NCBI GenBank assembly: GCA_001898235.1
Contig: MKTN01000058.1
Location: forward strand, 1 to 41,324
Length of the DNA: 41,324 nt
From: Gammaproteobacteria bacterium 39-13
GTDB taxonomy: Bacteria; Pseudomonadota; Gammaproteobacteria; Berkiellales; Berkiellaceae
Direction: 5' to 3'
The translations under genes were made by a program, and so were the position numbers. Every line of letters starts with the position of its first letter. Position 1 is the first letter of the stretch. Below are positions 23,878 through 31,814 of the stretch, in pieces. Below the pieces are notes generated by a model, which did no database searches, was not told where the DNA came from, and worked only from the letters and a program-made list of their open reading frames with translations.

Positions 23878-25377
23878 TTACCCATACCTTCCTGCTTGCG
23901 ATGTAGCACTATATTCATCATCCTTATTTTTTTTAACAGGTGATTCATTTATAGGATGGCTGATCTTGGCAGGTTGGGGTTGAGCATCATGTAATTTTTT
24001 CGCGGGTAATAAACCTTCTTTTGGTTCATTAATAACTGTAACTTGTTCTATTTGTGGTGACGTATATAAGGATGCCAATACGTTAATTGCTTTATCAAGC
24101 TCCTCACTGAAAAAAACATTAGAAAGCCGTTCCATATTTTCAAGTTCCAACTGAAGCACCTTAACCTGATTTGTAAAAAAAGAGGTACTTGGTTGAGGAA
24201 AAAAAGGAAGTAAGCGTGTTAACAATTGGTAGGCAGGTAAGTTTTCATCAGGAGTCAGCTCTTTGTAGAGTTCTACCAATTTAAGCAAAGTATCTTTGGC
24301 AGCCTGTTCGTCTTGAAGATAATGCCATGCAATTAATTTCATGAGTAAACATTGCATCTTGAACATAGGACGATCTTTGTCTGGAATATTTACAGCATAC
24401 TTTTCAGCTAATCTTATAAATGTAAGCGCTAGATTCGGGTTAACCCCATCTTCAGCGTGCAAATAAAGGCTTGCACCTAACATGCAACATTGGCTAACAA
24501 ACTCAGGGGTTTCAAATTGAATAGTATTCGTCGTTAAATGTGATAAAACATAGTTAAATACTTCTATCGCATATCTGCGAGAATTTGTTTCGCAAGCAAA
24601 TTTCGCATAACGGATCATACTGAGTAATGATCTCGCGTTAAGCGGAACAATATGACTACTATCAATTAAATTTTTCAGTTCTGAAAAACAAATTGCGGCA
24701 CTCGCTGAGCTTTCTTCTTCGTTAAGATAACATTCTAGCAAATTAGCTCTTAGCAAAATTAAAAGTTGCTGTATTTCTTTGTCGTCACTAAATGCGTTAG
24801 CGGATTCAAACTTGGGATCGTTGACGCATGTCAACACTGCTATAGCTTGAGCCGTTTTGCCTTGCCAGGAAAATACTTCTGCTAAATGAGAGGTACATTC
24901 TAGTTTATATTTCAAAAAAGTGAAATTATCAGAATCTACAGAAGAAACTTCGATATTTGGTAAATAATGATATAACTCTAACAGCATTTCTTCTGCCCTA
25001 TCAAGGCGTTTATGCCTTATTAAAAGCATTGCTGCATGAATACTACACAATATGTAGAGCTCATCTAATTGAAGAGTGGATTTAAGACTTTGTTTAAAAA
25101 CATCAATCTGGTTAGTAAAGACATCAAGAATTGCTTGGTTCTCATCAGTTTGTGGCGATTGAGCGGCACAACGTGACCAAGATATCCAAGTTTGATAATA
25201 AAGTTTTTTAATGTCCACTCGTTTGGGGGGGAACCCTAATAGATTTACCTTAATTTGTCTTTCAATTTCGCACAAAGCAGTGAAATAATGCCGGCCAGCG
25301 AGTGTATAATCACTCTTATTCCATCTCTCGCGCCCTGCATGTAATTCTTTCTTAAAATCTACCGGACCCGTGTTCAT
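23878..25377 (-). CDS. Helical-repeat (TPR-like) protein, unknown
   Basis: 499 residues, soluble, almost entirely helical, with repeated alpha-alpha pairs rich in Leu, Ala, Tyr and Cys (for example RAEEMLLELYHYLPNI, EVFSWQGKTAQAIAVLTCVND, ESSASAAICFSELKNLI, NPNLALTFIRLAEKYAVNI). These suggest a TPR-type solenoid from about 20 to 425. The last 70 residues are charged and disordered (EGLLPAKKLHDAQPQPAKISHPINESPVKKNKDDE). No signal peptide. I do not recognise a family. TPR-like orphans of this size are frequent among Legionella and Coxiella secreted proteins, so it may be an effector or a scaffold. Confidence 0.7.
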   Translation of the reverse strand: MNTGPVDFKKELHAGRERWNKSDYTLAGRHYFTALCEIERQIKVNLLGFPPKRVDIKKLYYQTWISWSRCAAQSPQTDENQAILDVFTNQIDVFKQSLKSTLQLDELYILCSIHAAMLLIRHKRLDRAEEMLLELYHYLPNIEVSSVDSDNFTFLKYKLECTSHLAEVFSWQGKTAQAIAVLTCVNDPKFESANAFSDDKEIQQLLILLRANLLECYLNEEESSASAAICFSELKNLIDSSHIVPLNARSLLSMIRYAKFACETNSRRYAIEVFNYVLSHLTTNTIQFETPEFVSQCCMLGASLYLHAEDGVNPNLALTFIRLAEKYAVNIPDKDRPMFKMQCLLMKLIAWHYLQDEQAAKDTLLKLVELYKELTPDENLPAYQLLTRLLPFFPQPSTSFFTNQVKVLQLELENMERLSNVFFSEELDKAINVLASLYTSPQIEQVTVINEPKEGLLPAKKLHDAQPQPAKISHPINESPVKKNKDDEYSATSQAGRYG

Positions 25378-25767
25378 TCACGTTTTTCCTTCTTGTACAT
25401 TTATTAATCGAGCGCTGAATATCAATTTTTGCCGCACTATTTCATTGAGTTATTTCATCAAGGCCTAGTTAAAACACAATATTCTACCATTTACACAACT
25501 AACTGTAAATTTTAAAGATGAACGGTATCATTAGCGTGATAAAGTATCGCCGGAATTTTCTTTCAAATTCTCACTTTTTGCAAACTAAAAAAACAAACTC
25601 TATGTAGTGAAAATCCCTTTATTTCGTATTTAACGGCTATTTCTCCCTGTTAATTTTTCTATTTAGCCATTTTATCCGTTCATCTTTGCTGCTCATCTGA
25701 AATGAATATGTATTCACATCATCCTTAGGTATCTTAAATTAAGAATTTTAATGAGGGGTGAAACGTC
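25378..25767. promoter_or_regulatory. 390-bp divergent intergenic region
   Basis: No gene seen. Very AT-rich and shared by two divergent orphan genes. A palindrome CTTAA-A-TTAAG lies about 30 bp before the plus-strand ATG, and GAGGGG is its ribosome site. A loose inverted repeat TTTAC...GTAAA is near 25490-25512. I could not place a confident promoter for either gene. Confidence 0.4.
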
Positions 25768-28239
25768 ATGGCAACAAAAGGTCCACAAGATATTACTTTT
25801 TTATTTCCGCAAAGATTACACGAATTAACAGAAAAAAAATCAATTGAATCCAGTAGCATTCTAGATGCAATAGATGATAGCACATTAGAAAGTGTCATGG
25901 TGCCCGCAACGAGTCATATAGATCGTGCTCTTGAAAGCGCTGCATTACTTGAACAAAAACCTGCATTTCTAGACTTTCTCATCGAAAAAGCAGGATATCC
26001 TATTGATACAACTTCTCCAGTTGCTGGACAATATCGTGCGCATTTTGAGAAGATTATTCAAGAAAATGATGGGATCTTTGAAAAGCTTTTTCTTAAAATT
26101 AAAGAAAGATTAGATTTAAATCCTGATGCTAAAAGCCCTGATCAGAAAAAAAGAGCACTTGCGATTAAATCAGCGCGAGAAGCGGCTTTAGTTGACCTTG
26201 CTGATACACTTAAAGCACTGGGTGCATACCATGCTGATAATTCAAAATATTATTTTTCAGAAAATAAATTAACAAAAGATCTTTCCAGCCCTTTTCTCAA
26301 AGCGCTTTATGGCGATCCAGCTCGCGCTCAAGCGATGTTACAATCACAGAAAGAGAAAACAGAAGGACAATACGAAGGTAAGCTTGCCTATATTCGTGAA
26401 AATTTACTTCCTGGTACTTATTATGGAGAAGTTAAAGATCTCGCGCCGCTCAAAGAGGATTTTGATCTTTTTTTAATTTCACCGACCGTTGCTAAATTAT
26501 TAGATAGTATTGAAAAAGGTAAAAAGGTTGGAACTGCTCCTTCTTTATATGACTCAAGAGCAGATTTATTGGAAGGTGTACATGATACCTTGCATAGAGT
26601 TCATCGCTCTGCTCGTGGGCGTGGCAAAAATTGGTTAGCTTGGTTGAAACAAGCGCCAGAAAGGCCAACAAACCTTACCGACTATCCTGACTTTACAGAA
26701 ACTCTTACAGAAGCGTTCGGACGTCTCACCGTGGAAGACAGACCAGTGCAACCAAGAGCATTTGTTGACGCCGAAATAGCGCAATTTAATTCGCTACTCG
26801 GAAAATATAATTTTGACTTTGAAATTTATAACAATTTAAATGCTGCTGAACGAGTCTTTTTCTTCAAGCACTACGTCAAACAGTATATCGAACATGATTT
26901 ACATGATAATAAGAAAGTAATCGATGAAGAAATTGCTGCATTGAAAGAAGAACAAAAGAAACGTGCAATAAAAGTCTCTGAGCAATACTTGAAGGATAAC
27001 CATGGCGGCAAAACACTCAAAGAACTTCAACCTGAATTAAAAGAGAAAATGCGCGAAGTAACAGAGCAAATTGCTACTACCACTAAAAATGATGAACAAA
27101 TGAAGGCATTTGATGCACAAATAGCAGAAAAAAATAGCCAACTAAAATTAATAGAACAAACAGCAACAGAACAACTTGCTAAAGTGAATAACATTAAGGA
27201 CAAATTCATCAACACTTATTATCCACAAGTAAAGCCTGTTGCAAAAGAACTTGTAACTGCTTTTGATTCACTTGACAAAGAAGAAAAAGCTGCCAAAAGA
27301 ACGCTTGACGAGGGTGGAAACTTTAGCTGTCTTAGCTTTGTGCCAGTCAAGATTTCTGAAGAAGGAAAAGAGGATAAATACGAATGCTTAGTCGCTCTCT
27401 CAGGCGCAGAACTTGAAAGCACAACAGGAGTCAATCCTCATCAAATATTGCATGATTTTGCACAAACCTACAAAGTACCTGGCTTGGAGCAATTTACATT
27501 TCGCTATGTTGATGAAAGTGCTGGCTATTTGAACTTGGCGCTAAAACAACTTGGGAAAGGTTTGTCCGGCAATGCTAAGCCACTCTCTTCACGTGAACAT
27601 GGCGAGGCGTTACCTGAATTTGAGAAATCCTGTGCAGAAAAACGTCTAACCGAAGAATTGATGAAATTATATTCTTCTCATGGTAGTCAAGTACAAGTAT
27701 TAGGATGTGACAATATTGCTCTGCCTTTATCTAAACAAGCTTCTGAAAAAGGACAACAGGCTTTTAAACAACGCGAGGAAAGAAGACTCAAAGATATAGT
27801 AGAAAAGCTAAAGAAAGAAGAAAAGCGTACTCCCTCTAAAAAATCAACTAAAGAGGCTCCAGTTAAAGAAGAGTCAGTTGTAGCAACCAAGTCTCATGAG
27901 GACACTGCGAGGGAAATACTTAAGAGTGAAAATGAAAAGAAAGCGGAATTTACTTTTGACGCAAGCTATCCAGGTCTCTTACCGGGTGAAAGTAAATCTA
28001 TCACTTTGCAAGCGGAGCATATTACTTGCTGTACCTCTTGCCAAACACAAAAGCCTGCTGTAATGACATTTTTATATGACAGCATGAAACGAGGTGATGC
28101 TCAAAGGAAGGCATTACTGGATGATATGCCTAAGCATACCCATACCTCTACTTCTACCTCGACTCCTACTTCCTGTAAAAGTGAAGTAGAACTGAAGGAA
28201 GGCTCAAGCAAACGGAAAAGTCTAAGTATTCTTAGCTGA
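25768..28239 (+). CDS. 823-residue coiled-coil protein, candidate effector
   Basis: Soluble, charged, with no signal peptide or membrane segment. The N-terminal 380 residues are helical. A long coiled coil spans about 380-495 (KVIDEEIAALKEEQKKRAI, KLIEQTATEQLAKVNNIKDK). A mixed region of about 495-650 includes NFSCLSFVPVKISEEG and YKVPGLEQFTFRYVD. A Lys/Glu coil covers about 670-725, and a Cys cluster CCTSC (about 753-757) stands near the end. The last 40 residues change character: His/Thr/Ser repeats (KHTHTSTSTSTPTS), then SEVELKEGSSKRKSLSILS. A polar C-terminal tail with a Glu patch is typical of Dot/Icm type IV substrates, but no secretion genes lie in the window. Not a known family. Ended by the terminator at 28258. 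Confidence 0.7.
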   Translation: MATKGPQDITFLFPQRLHELTEKKSIESSSILDAIDDSTLESVMVPATSHIDRALESAALLEQKPAFLDFLIEKAGYPIDTTSPVAGQYRAHFEKIIQENDGIFEKLFLKIKERLDLNPDAKSPDQKKRALAIKSAREAALVDLADTLKALGAYHADNSKYYFSENKLTKDLSSPFLKALYGDPARAQAMLQSQKEKTEGQYEGKLAYIRENLLPGTYYGEVKDLAPLKEDFDLFLISPTVAKLLDSIEKGKKVGTAPSLYDSRADLLEGVHDTLHRVHRSARGRGKNWLAWLKQAPERPTNLTDYPDFTETLTEAFGRLTVEDRPVQPRAFVDAEIAQFNSLLGKYNFDFEIYNNLNAAERVFFFKHYVKQYIEHDLHDNKKVIDEEIAALKEEQKKRAIKVSEQYLKDNHGGKTLKELQPELKEKMREVTEQIATTTKNDEQMKAFDAQIAEKNSQLKLIEQTATEQLAKVNNIKDKFINTYYPQVKPVAKELVTAFDSLDKEEKAAKRTLDEGGNFSCLSFVPVKISEEGKEDKYECLVALSGAELESTTGVNPHQILHDFAQTYKVPGLEQFTFRYVDESAGYLNLALKQLGKGLSGNAKPLSSREHGEALPEFEKSCAEKRLTEELMKLYSSHGSQVQVLGCDNIALPLSKQASEKGQQAFKQREERRLKDIVEKLKKEEKRTPSKKSTKEAPVKEESVVATKSHEDTAREILKSENEKKAEFTFDASYPGLLPGESKSITLQAEHITCCTSCQTQKPAVMTFLYDSMKRGDAQRKALLDDMPKHTHTSTSTSTPTSCKSEVELKEGSSKRKSLSILS

Positions 28240-28257
28240 TAGTCGTCGATCTACAAA

Positions 28258-28283
28258 ACGGGTCTTTAGACCCGTTTTTTTTT
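28258..28283 (+). terminator. Rho-independent terminator
   Basis: ACGGGTC (28258-28264), loop TTTA, GACCCGT (28269-28275), then a long T run to about 28283. Lies 18 bp after the stop codon of the 823-residue gene. Confidence 0.92.
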
Positions 28284-28479
28284 ACGCAGAGTATTTATAC
28301 CGCCTTGATAGTTATCCATTTAACATTTACTGATAGCTCACATAAAAAGATAAAAGCTTAACGCTTAAGATTCTTTAAATGAAGACAATCGATTACAATG
28401 TTCCTTACTTAAAAAGCTTTTCGTACTATACCTAACCAATTTTTAAAGCTTTAAGATAAATGACTCGAGGGACCGCAGT

Positions 28480-28701
28480 ATGCAATTGTTAACTCCATTT
28501 CAATTTCAGCAAGTATGTGGCGGTATAGACCTGCCAGAACGACCACAAGGGATCACATGTGAGTGCTGGACTGTGCTTTATGCCTTCAGCTACGCTTTTG
28601 TCGAAAATATGATCACTTCAGAAAATTCTGATGCCATGATGATGTTGTTTTGCAATGCAAAGGAAATGGATATTGCTCATAGCTGGTTTGAACAAATATA
28701 A
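28480..28701 (+). CDS. 73-residue peptide with double-glycine leader
   Basis: Opens MQLLTPFQFQQVCGG-IDLP, a classic double-Gly leader (Gly14-Gly15), followed by a 58-residue rest that is hydrophobic and Met-rich (LYAFSYAFVENMI, DAMMMLFCNAKEM) with Cys27, Cys29 and Cys58. It is a paralogue of the peptide at 21814 (same leader length, same CE...C spacing of 32, shared A-[LF]-S-[FY] core). The gene is 41 bp before a membrane ClpP-like gene and a DUF805 gene on the same strand, so all three may be one transcript. No standard C39 transporter is near. Function unknown; could be a secreted or membrane-acting peptide cut after GG. Confidence 0.72.
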   Translation: MQLLTPFQFQQVCGGIDLPERPQGITCECWTVLYAFSYAFVENMITSENSDAMMMLFCNAKEMDIAHSWFEQI

Positions 28702-28742
28702 CCTCATTTTAGACTACAAACTTTTCATTATAGGTAAGTGTG

Positions 28743-29636
28743 ATGGACTACATTTTAAATCATTGGCGCGGCCAACATTCTCTTGCTAAAACATTCTGGA
28801 TCAATTTTATTTTGATTAATTTGCTTATCGCTATAATCAACCTTTCCTATAGCTATTTTGATTATAACTACGATCCTAGGAAAGTAGCCTTTTTTGTTTT
28901 TCTGTTTAATATATTCAACTTATGTATCTGTTGGCCTTGGCAAATGGTGGGGTTATGGCGTTCTTCACGACGAAATATGCGTGAAACTGGTAAAAAACTC
29001 TGGCCTCTTTTGATCATCTCCTGTGTTATCATTGGTTGCGCTTTTCAGTTCTGGCGAGCAAAAGACAACTTTTTCATTATGAAAGAAAATTATCAGCTTG
29101 CTAGCACGCCCGATGAAAAAAATGCATTTACAGTAACCCTGGCCGATAACAATAGTATCATTGTTGTACAGGGGTTTATGGGATATGGGGTGAGCAAAGA
29201 AGTCTCTTCATTGCTGAAAAAGAATCCCAAGATTAAAGGGATTGTCCTTGACAGTAATATTGGCCGCTACAGTGAGGCTTTTATCCTGGCTGAAGTCATT
29301 CAGCACCATCAATTGAACACCACTTCTTCACATGGGTGTCAATCAGTCTGTGTTATTCCATATATTGCAGGAAAAAATCGCACCCTAGAAAAGGGGGCAC
29401 GCCTATCATTTACCAGCTATGAAACGATTTACGAAGATTATAAAGTTCAAAATGAATATGCCAGAATTGCGCAAAGAGTTGAAAATCTTTTCATGCGACA
29501 AAATGTTGATCAAAATTTTATCAGTGATATGCTTGATGTCCCTTATCAACAATTTTGGCAACCGTCAAGAGAACAATTAATTGCAGCGAATGTCATTCAA
29601 GACATAAAAAGCTTTTATGTGGAAAATCAATTTTAA
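28743..29636 (+). CDS. Membrane ClpP/SppA-fold protein
   Basis: 297 residues; ATG at 28743 chosen over the GTG 3 bp earlier. Three hydrophobic segments (about 17-37, 48-70, 86-106) precede an outer domain with the ClpP/crotonase layout. This comprises IVVQGFMGYG (strand, oxyanion region), IKGIVLDSNIGRYSEAFILAEVI, then SSHGCQSVCVIPYIAGKNR. Ser201, between two Cys, sits where related periplasmic proteins (C-x-S-x-C) have the nucleophile. The usual downstream FHS histidine is replaced (LSFTSY), so activity is uncertain. It overlaps no gene but is 41 bp from the upstream peptide gene and 24 bp from the DUF805 start. A role in cutting or handling that peptide is inference. Confidence 0.75.
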   Translation: MDYILNHWRGQHSLAKTFWINFILINLLIAIINLSYSYFDYNYDPRKVAFFVFLFNIFNLCICWPWQMVGLWRSSRRNMRETGKKLWPLLIISCVIIGCAFQFWRAKDNFFIMKENYQLASTPDEKNAFTVTLADNNSIIVVQGFMGYGVSKEVSSLLKKNPKIKGIVLDSNIGRYSEAFILAEVIQHHQLNTTSSHGCQSVCVIPYIAGKNRTLEKGARLSFTSYETIYEDYKVQNEYARIAQRVENLFMRQNVDQNFISDMLDVPYQQFWQPSREQLIAANVIQDIKSFYVENQF

Positions 29637-29660
29637 TTGAATAATTTCACGAGAGAGAAT

Positions 29661-30050
29661 ATGAAATTAAGGAGTTTTTTCTTTTCGCCCAAAGGTAAAA
29701 TTCCAAGGCTGCAATTTTTCCTTGGACATGTCAGCACGCTGTTTTTCTTTATTGCCGTTGCTTTTAGCTGGGCGTTAACATTGAATTTTTTTCTAGCTGA
29801 CACCCAATCTTCAGAAGAAAATCCACCTGAAATGGTGTTCTTTTGTAGCTTGCTCGTCATTTGCGTATTATTGATTGCATATTCATGTCTATGTCTTTAC
29901 ATGAAACGCTTTCGCGATGCTGGCTTTTCTGCATGGCTTTCATTACTGGGTTTCATCCCTTATTTAAACTTAGCGATGATTTTATTTTTGTTGTTTTTCC
30001 CTAGCCAAAGGAAGAAAGATCAAGATAAGTGTGCTCTTATTGACATTTAG
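29661..30050 (+). CDS. DUF805 membrane protein
   Basis: 129 residues from the ATG at 29661 (GAGAG before it; an earlier in-frame ATG at 29637 is weaker). The DUF805 pattern is clear: FFSPKGKIPRLQFF (start of the family: F...GR..R..F), several hydrophobic helices, YMKRFRDAGFSAWLSLL (the xKRxxDxGxS/xW motif) and a C-terminal LFFPSQRKKDQDKC. A small integral membrane protein of unknown function. One of two in the window; the other is at 33091. Follows the ClpP-like gene. Confidence 0.88.
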   Translation: MKLRSFFFSPKGKIPRLQFFLGHVSTLFFFIAVAFSWALTLNFFLADTQSSEENPPEMVFFCSLLVICVLLIAYSCLCLYMKRFRDAGFSAWLSLLGFIPYLNLAMILFLLFFPSQRKKDQDKCALIDI

Positions 30051-30069
30051 CGCATGTGTTTCATCCAGA

Positions 30070-30189
30070 TGGATTGCTTCGCTAACGCTCGCAATGACAG
30101 CCTTGTACTCATGGCAACGTTCGAAGCCCTGGCGGGAAAATTAGCCGTTGTCGGCGTCATTGTGAGGCACATCGTGCCGAGGCAATCCA
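30070..30189. mobile_element. MITE-like interspersed repeat
   Basis: A 120-bp element with imperfect terminal inverted repeats. The left end begins TGGATTGCTTCG and reaches CGCAATGACAGCC; the right end begins GGCGTCATTGTGAGG and ends CGAGGCAATCCA. The two ends pair over about 33 bases. No transposase. TGGATTGC...CGCAATGAC ends are typical of short repeats scattered through many Legionella-like and Rickettsia-like genomes. It sits downstream of the DUF805 gene, between converging transcripts. Confidence 0.72.
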
Positions 30190-30219
30190 TTTATCAATGA
30201 CAAACTTAAATGATAAACC

Positions 30220-31677
30220 CTACACCTCCTTTGCTTGCATACACACATATTTTACTTCAAGGTAAGGTTCAACGCCGTATTTTGATCCCTCTCTACCGAT
30301 ACCTGATTGCTTCACTCCTCCAAAAGGCGCTACCTCAGTAGATAAGATCCCTGTGTTGACACCTACCATACCATATTCAAGCTGCTCAGAAACACGCCAG
30401 ATCCTATCCATATCATTACTATAAAAATAAGAAGCTAAGCCAAATTCTGTATCATTGGCCATTTGTATTGCTTCATTTTCGGTGTGAAATCTAAACAGTG
30501 GCGCAACCGGTCCAAAGGTCTCTTCCTGAGCCAGTAACATTGTAGCATTCGCTTCTGTTAGCACGGTTGGTTCAAAAAAAAGTTTCCCGAGGTTACTTTG
30601 TTTGCCCCCACAAATAATATTTGCGCCTTTTTCCTTGGCGTCTTCAATATGTTTTTTAACCTTTTCGAGTGCACGTTCATGAATTAAAGGACCTTGTTGA
30701 ACACCTTCTTCCAATCCGTTCCCTAATTTTAATTGGTTAACAGCCTCAACAAATTTTTTCGTGAATTCTTCATAAATCGTATTCTGTACCAAGATGCGAT
30801 TTGCACAAACACAGGTTTGTCCTGTATTACGAAATTTTGACGCTATTGCTCCCCTGACAGCTTGGTCAAGATCAGCATCATCAAATACAATAAATGGCGC
30901 ATTTCCACCTAATTCTAACGTTATTTTTTTGATGCTAGACGCACATTGTCCCATCAAGAGCTTACCCACCTCGGTTGAGCCAGTAAACGACATTTTTCGC
31001 ACCAAAGGATTAGATGTCATTTCCTTTCCTATCATTGGTGCATCGCCAGTTACAATATTAATCACGCCTGCTGGAAAACCAGCCTCATGCGCGAGTGCTG
31101 CTAATGCCAATGCACTGAAGGGAGTTTCACTATCAGGCTTAACAACGACGGTACACCCCACTGCTAATGCTGGCGCAATTTTTCGTGTAATCATTGCAGC
31201 AGGGAAGTTCCAAGGCGTGATAGCACCTACCACCCCAATCGGCTGCTTGATGACAACAAGATGTTGATGGCGTTTGTTAGATTGAATAATATCTCCATCT
31301 ATTCGCCTGCCTTCTTCAGCAAACCATTTAATAAATCCATTTGCATAATCAATTTCACCAAGAGATTCAGTTAAGGGCTTTCCTTGCTCTAAGGTCATGA
31401 TTAACGCTAAATCTTGTTTATTTTTGTCAATGAGCTCTGCTAAAGACCACAGATAATCAACACGCTCTTTAGCAGAAAAATTCCGCCAAATCTTCCAAGC
31501 ATTATTTGCTGATTCAATCGCATATCTTACTTCTGAAAGACTACAATCGGGTACATGTCCAAGGAGAGATTGATCATAAGGATTGATGACAGGAAGTGTT
31601 TTGCCTGATGCCTCGCTCCACAAGCCGTTAATATAACAAGACTCACGAAAAAGATTTTTATTCTTTAGCTCTAACAC
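30220..31677 (-). CDS. gabD: Succinate-semialdehyde dehydrogenase, NAD(P)+
   Basis: Oxidises succinate semialdehyde to succinate in the GABA route. The product is 485 residues if translation begins at GTG 31677. I chose that start because GGAGG lies 6 bases before it and the protein then begins LELKNKNLFRESCYINGLW, as in GabD (482 in E. coli). The open frame continues 8 codons upstream without a ribosome site. Catalytic Cys is in FRNTGQTCVCANRI and catalytic Glu in LELGGNAPF. The cofactor segment is GSTEVGKLL. SSADHs and closely related aldehyde dehydrogenases are hard to separate, but the length and PWNFPAAMITRKIAPALA fit GabD well. Downstream of an MFS exporter on the same strand; a hairpin (31733-31762) lies between them. 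Confidence 0.92.
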   Translation of the reverse strand: MLELKNKNLFRESCYINGLWSEASGKTLPVINPYDQSLLGHVPDCSLSEVRYAIESANNAWKIWRNFSAKERVDYLWSLAELIDKNKQDLALIMTLEQGKPLTESLGEIDYANGFIKWFAEEGRRIDGDIIQSNKRHQHLVVIKQPIGVVGAITPWNFPAAMITRKIAPALAVGCTVVVKPDSETPFSALALAALAHEAGFPAGVINIVTGDAPMIGKEMTSNPLVRKMSFTGSTEVGKLLMGQCASSIKKITLELGGNAPFIVFDDADLDQAVRGAIASKFRNTGQTCVCANRILVQNTIYEEFTKKFVEAVNQLKLGNGLEEGVQQGPLIHERALEKVKKHIEDAKEKGANIICGGKQSNLGKLFFEPTVLTEANATMLLAQEETFGPVAPLFRFHTENEAIQMANDTEFGLASYFYSNDMDRIWRVSEQLEYGMVGVNTGILSTEVAPFGGVKQSGIGREGSKYGVEPYLEVKYVCMQAKEV

Positions 31678-31732
31678 CCTATACCTCCAAATTCTTTCCA
31701 TTTTGAATTTAGGCTGTGATCTGCATTCTCAC

Positions 31733-31762
31733 CGAAGAAGTGTACATATCTACACTCCTTCG
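31733..31762. repeat. Hairpin between the exporter and gabD
   Basis: CGAAG-A-AGTGTA pairs with TACACT-C-CTTCG around a 6-base loop, one mismatch. No U-tract follows on either strand. It may end the exporter transcript weakly or act as an operator just upstream of gabD. Confidence 0.45.
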
Positions 31763-31814
31763 AATTCACTCTCTTGCCACCTTGCCTGCGCGCGCTGATC
31801 TCAAACCATTCATT

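Noticed and set aside
25730..25760. PmrA-box-like TTAA repeats before the 823-residue gene
   Set aside because: The spacing of the two TTAA blocks does not fit the PmrA consensus of Coxiella/Legionella, and the region is simply very AT-rich.
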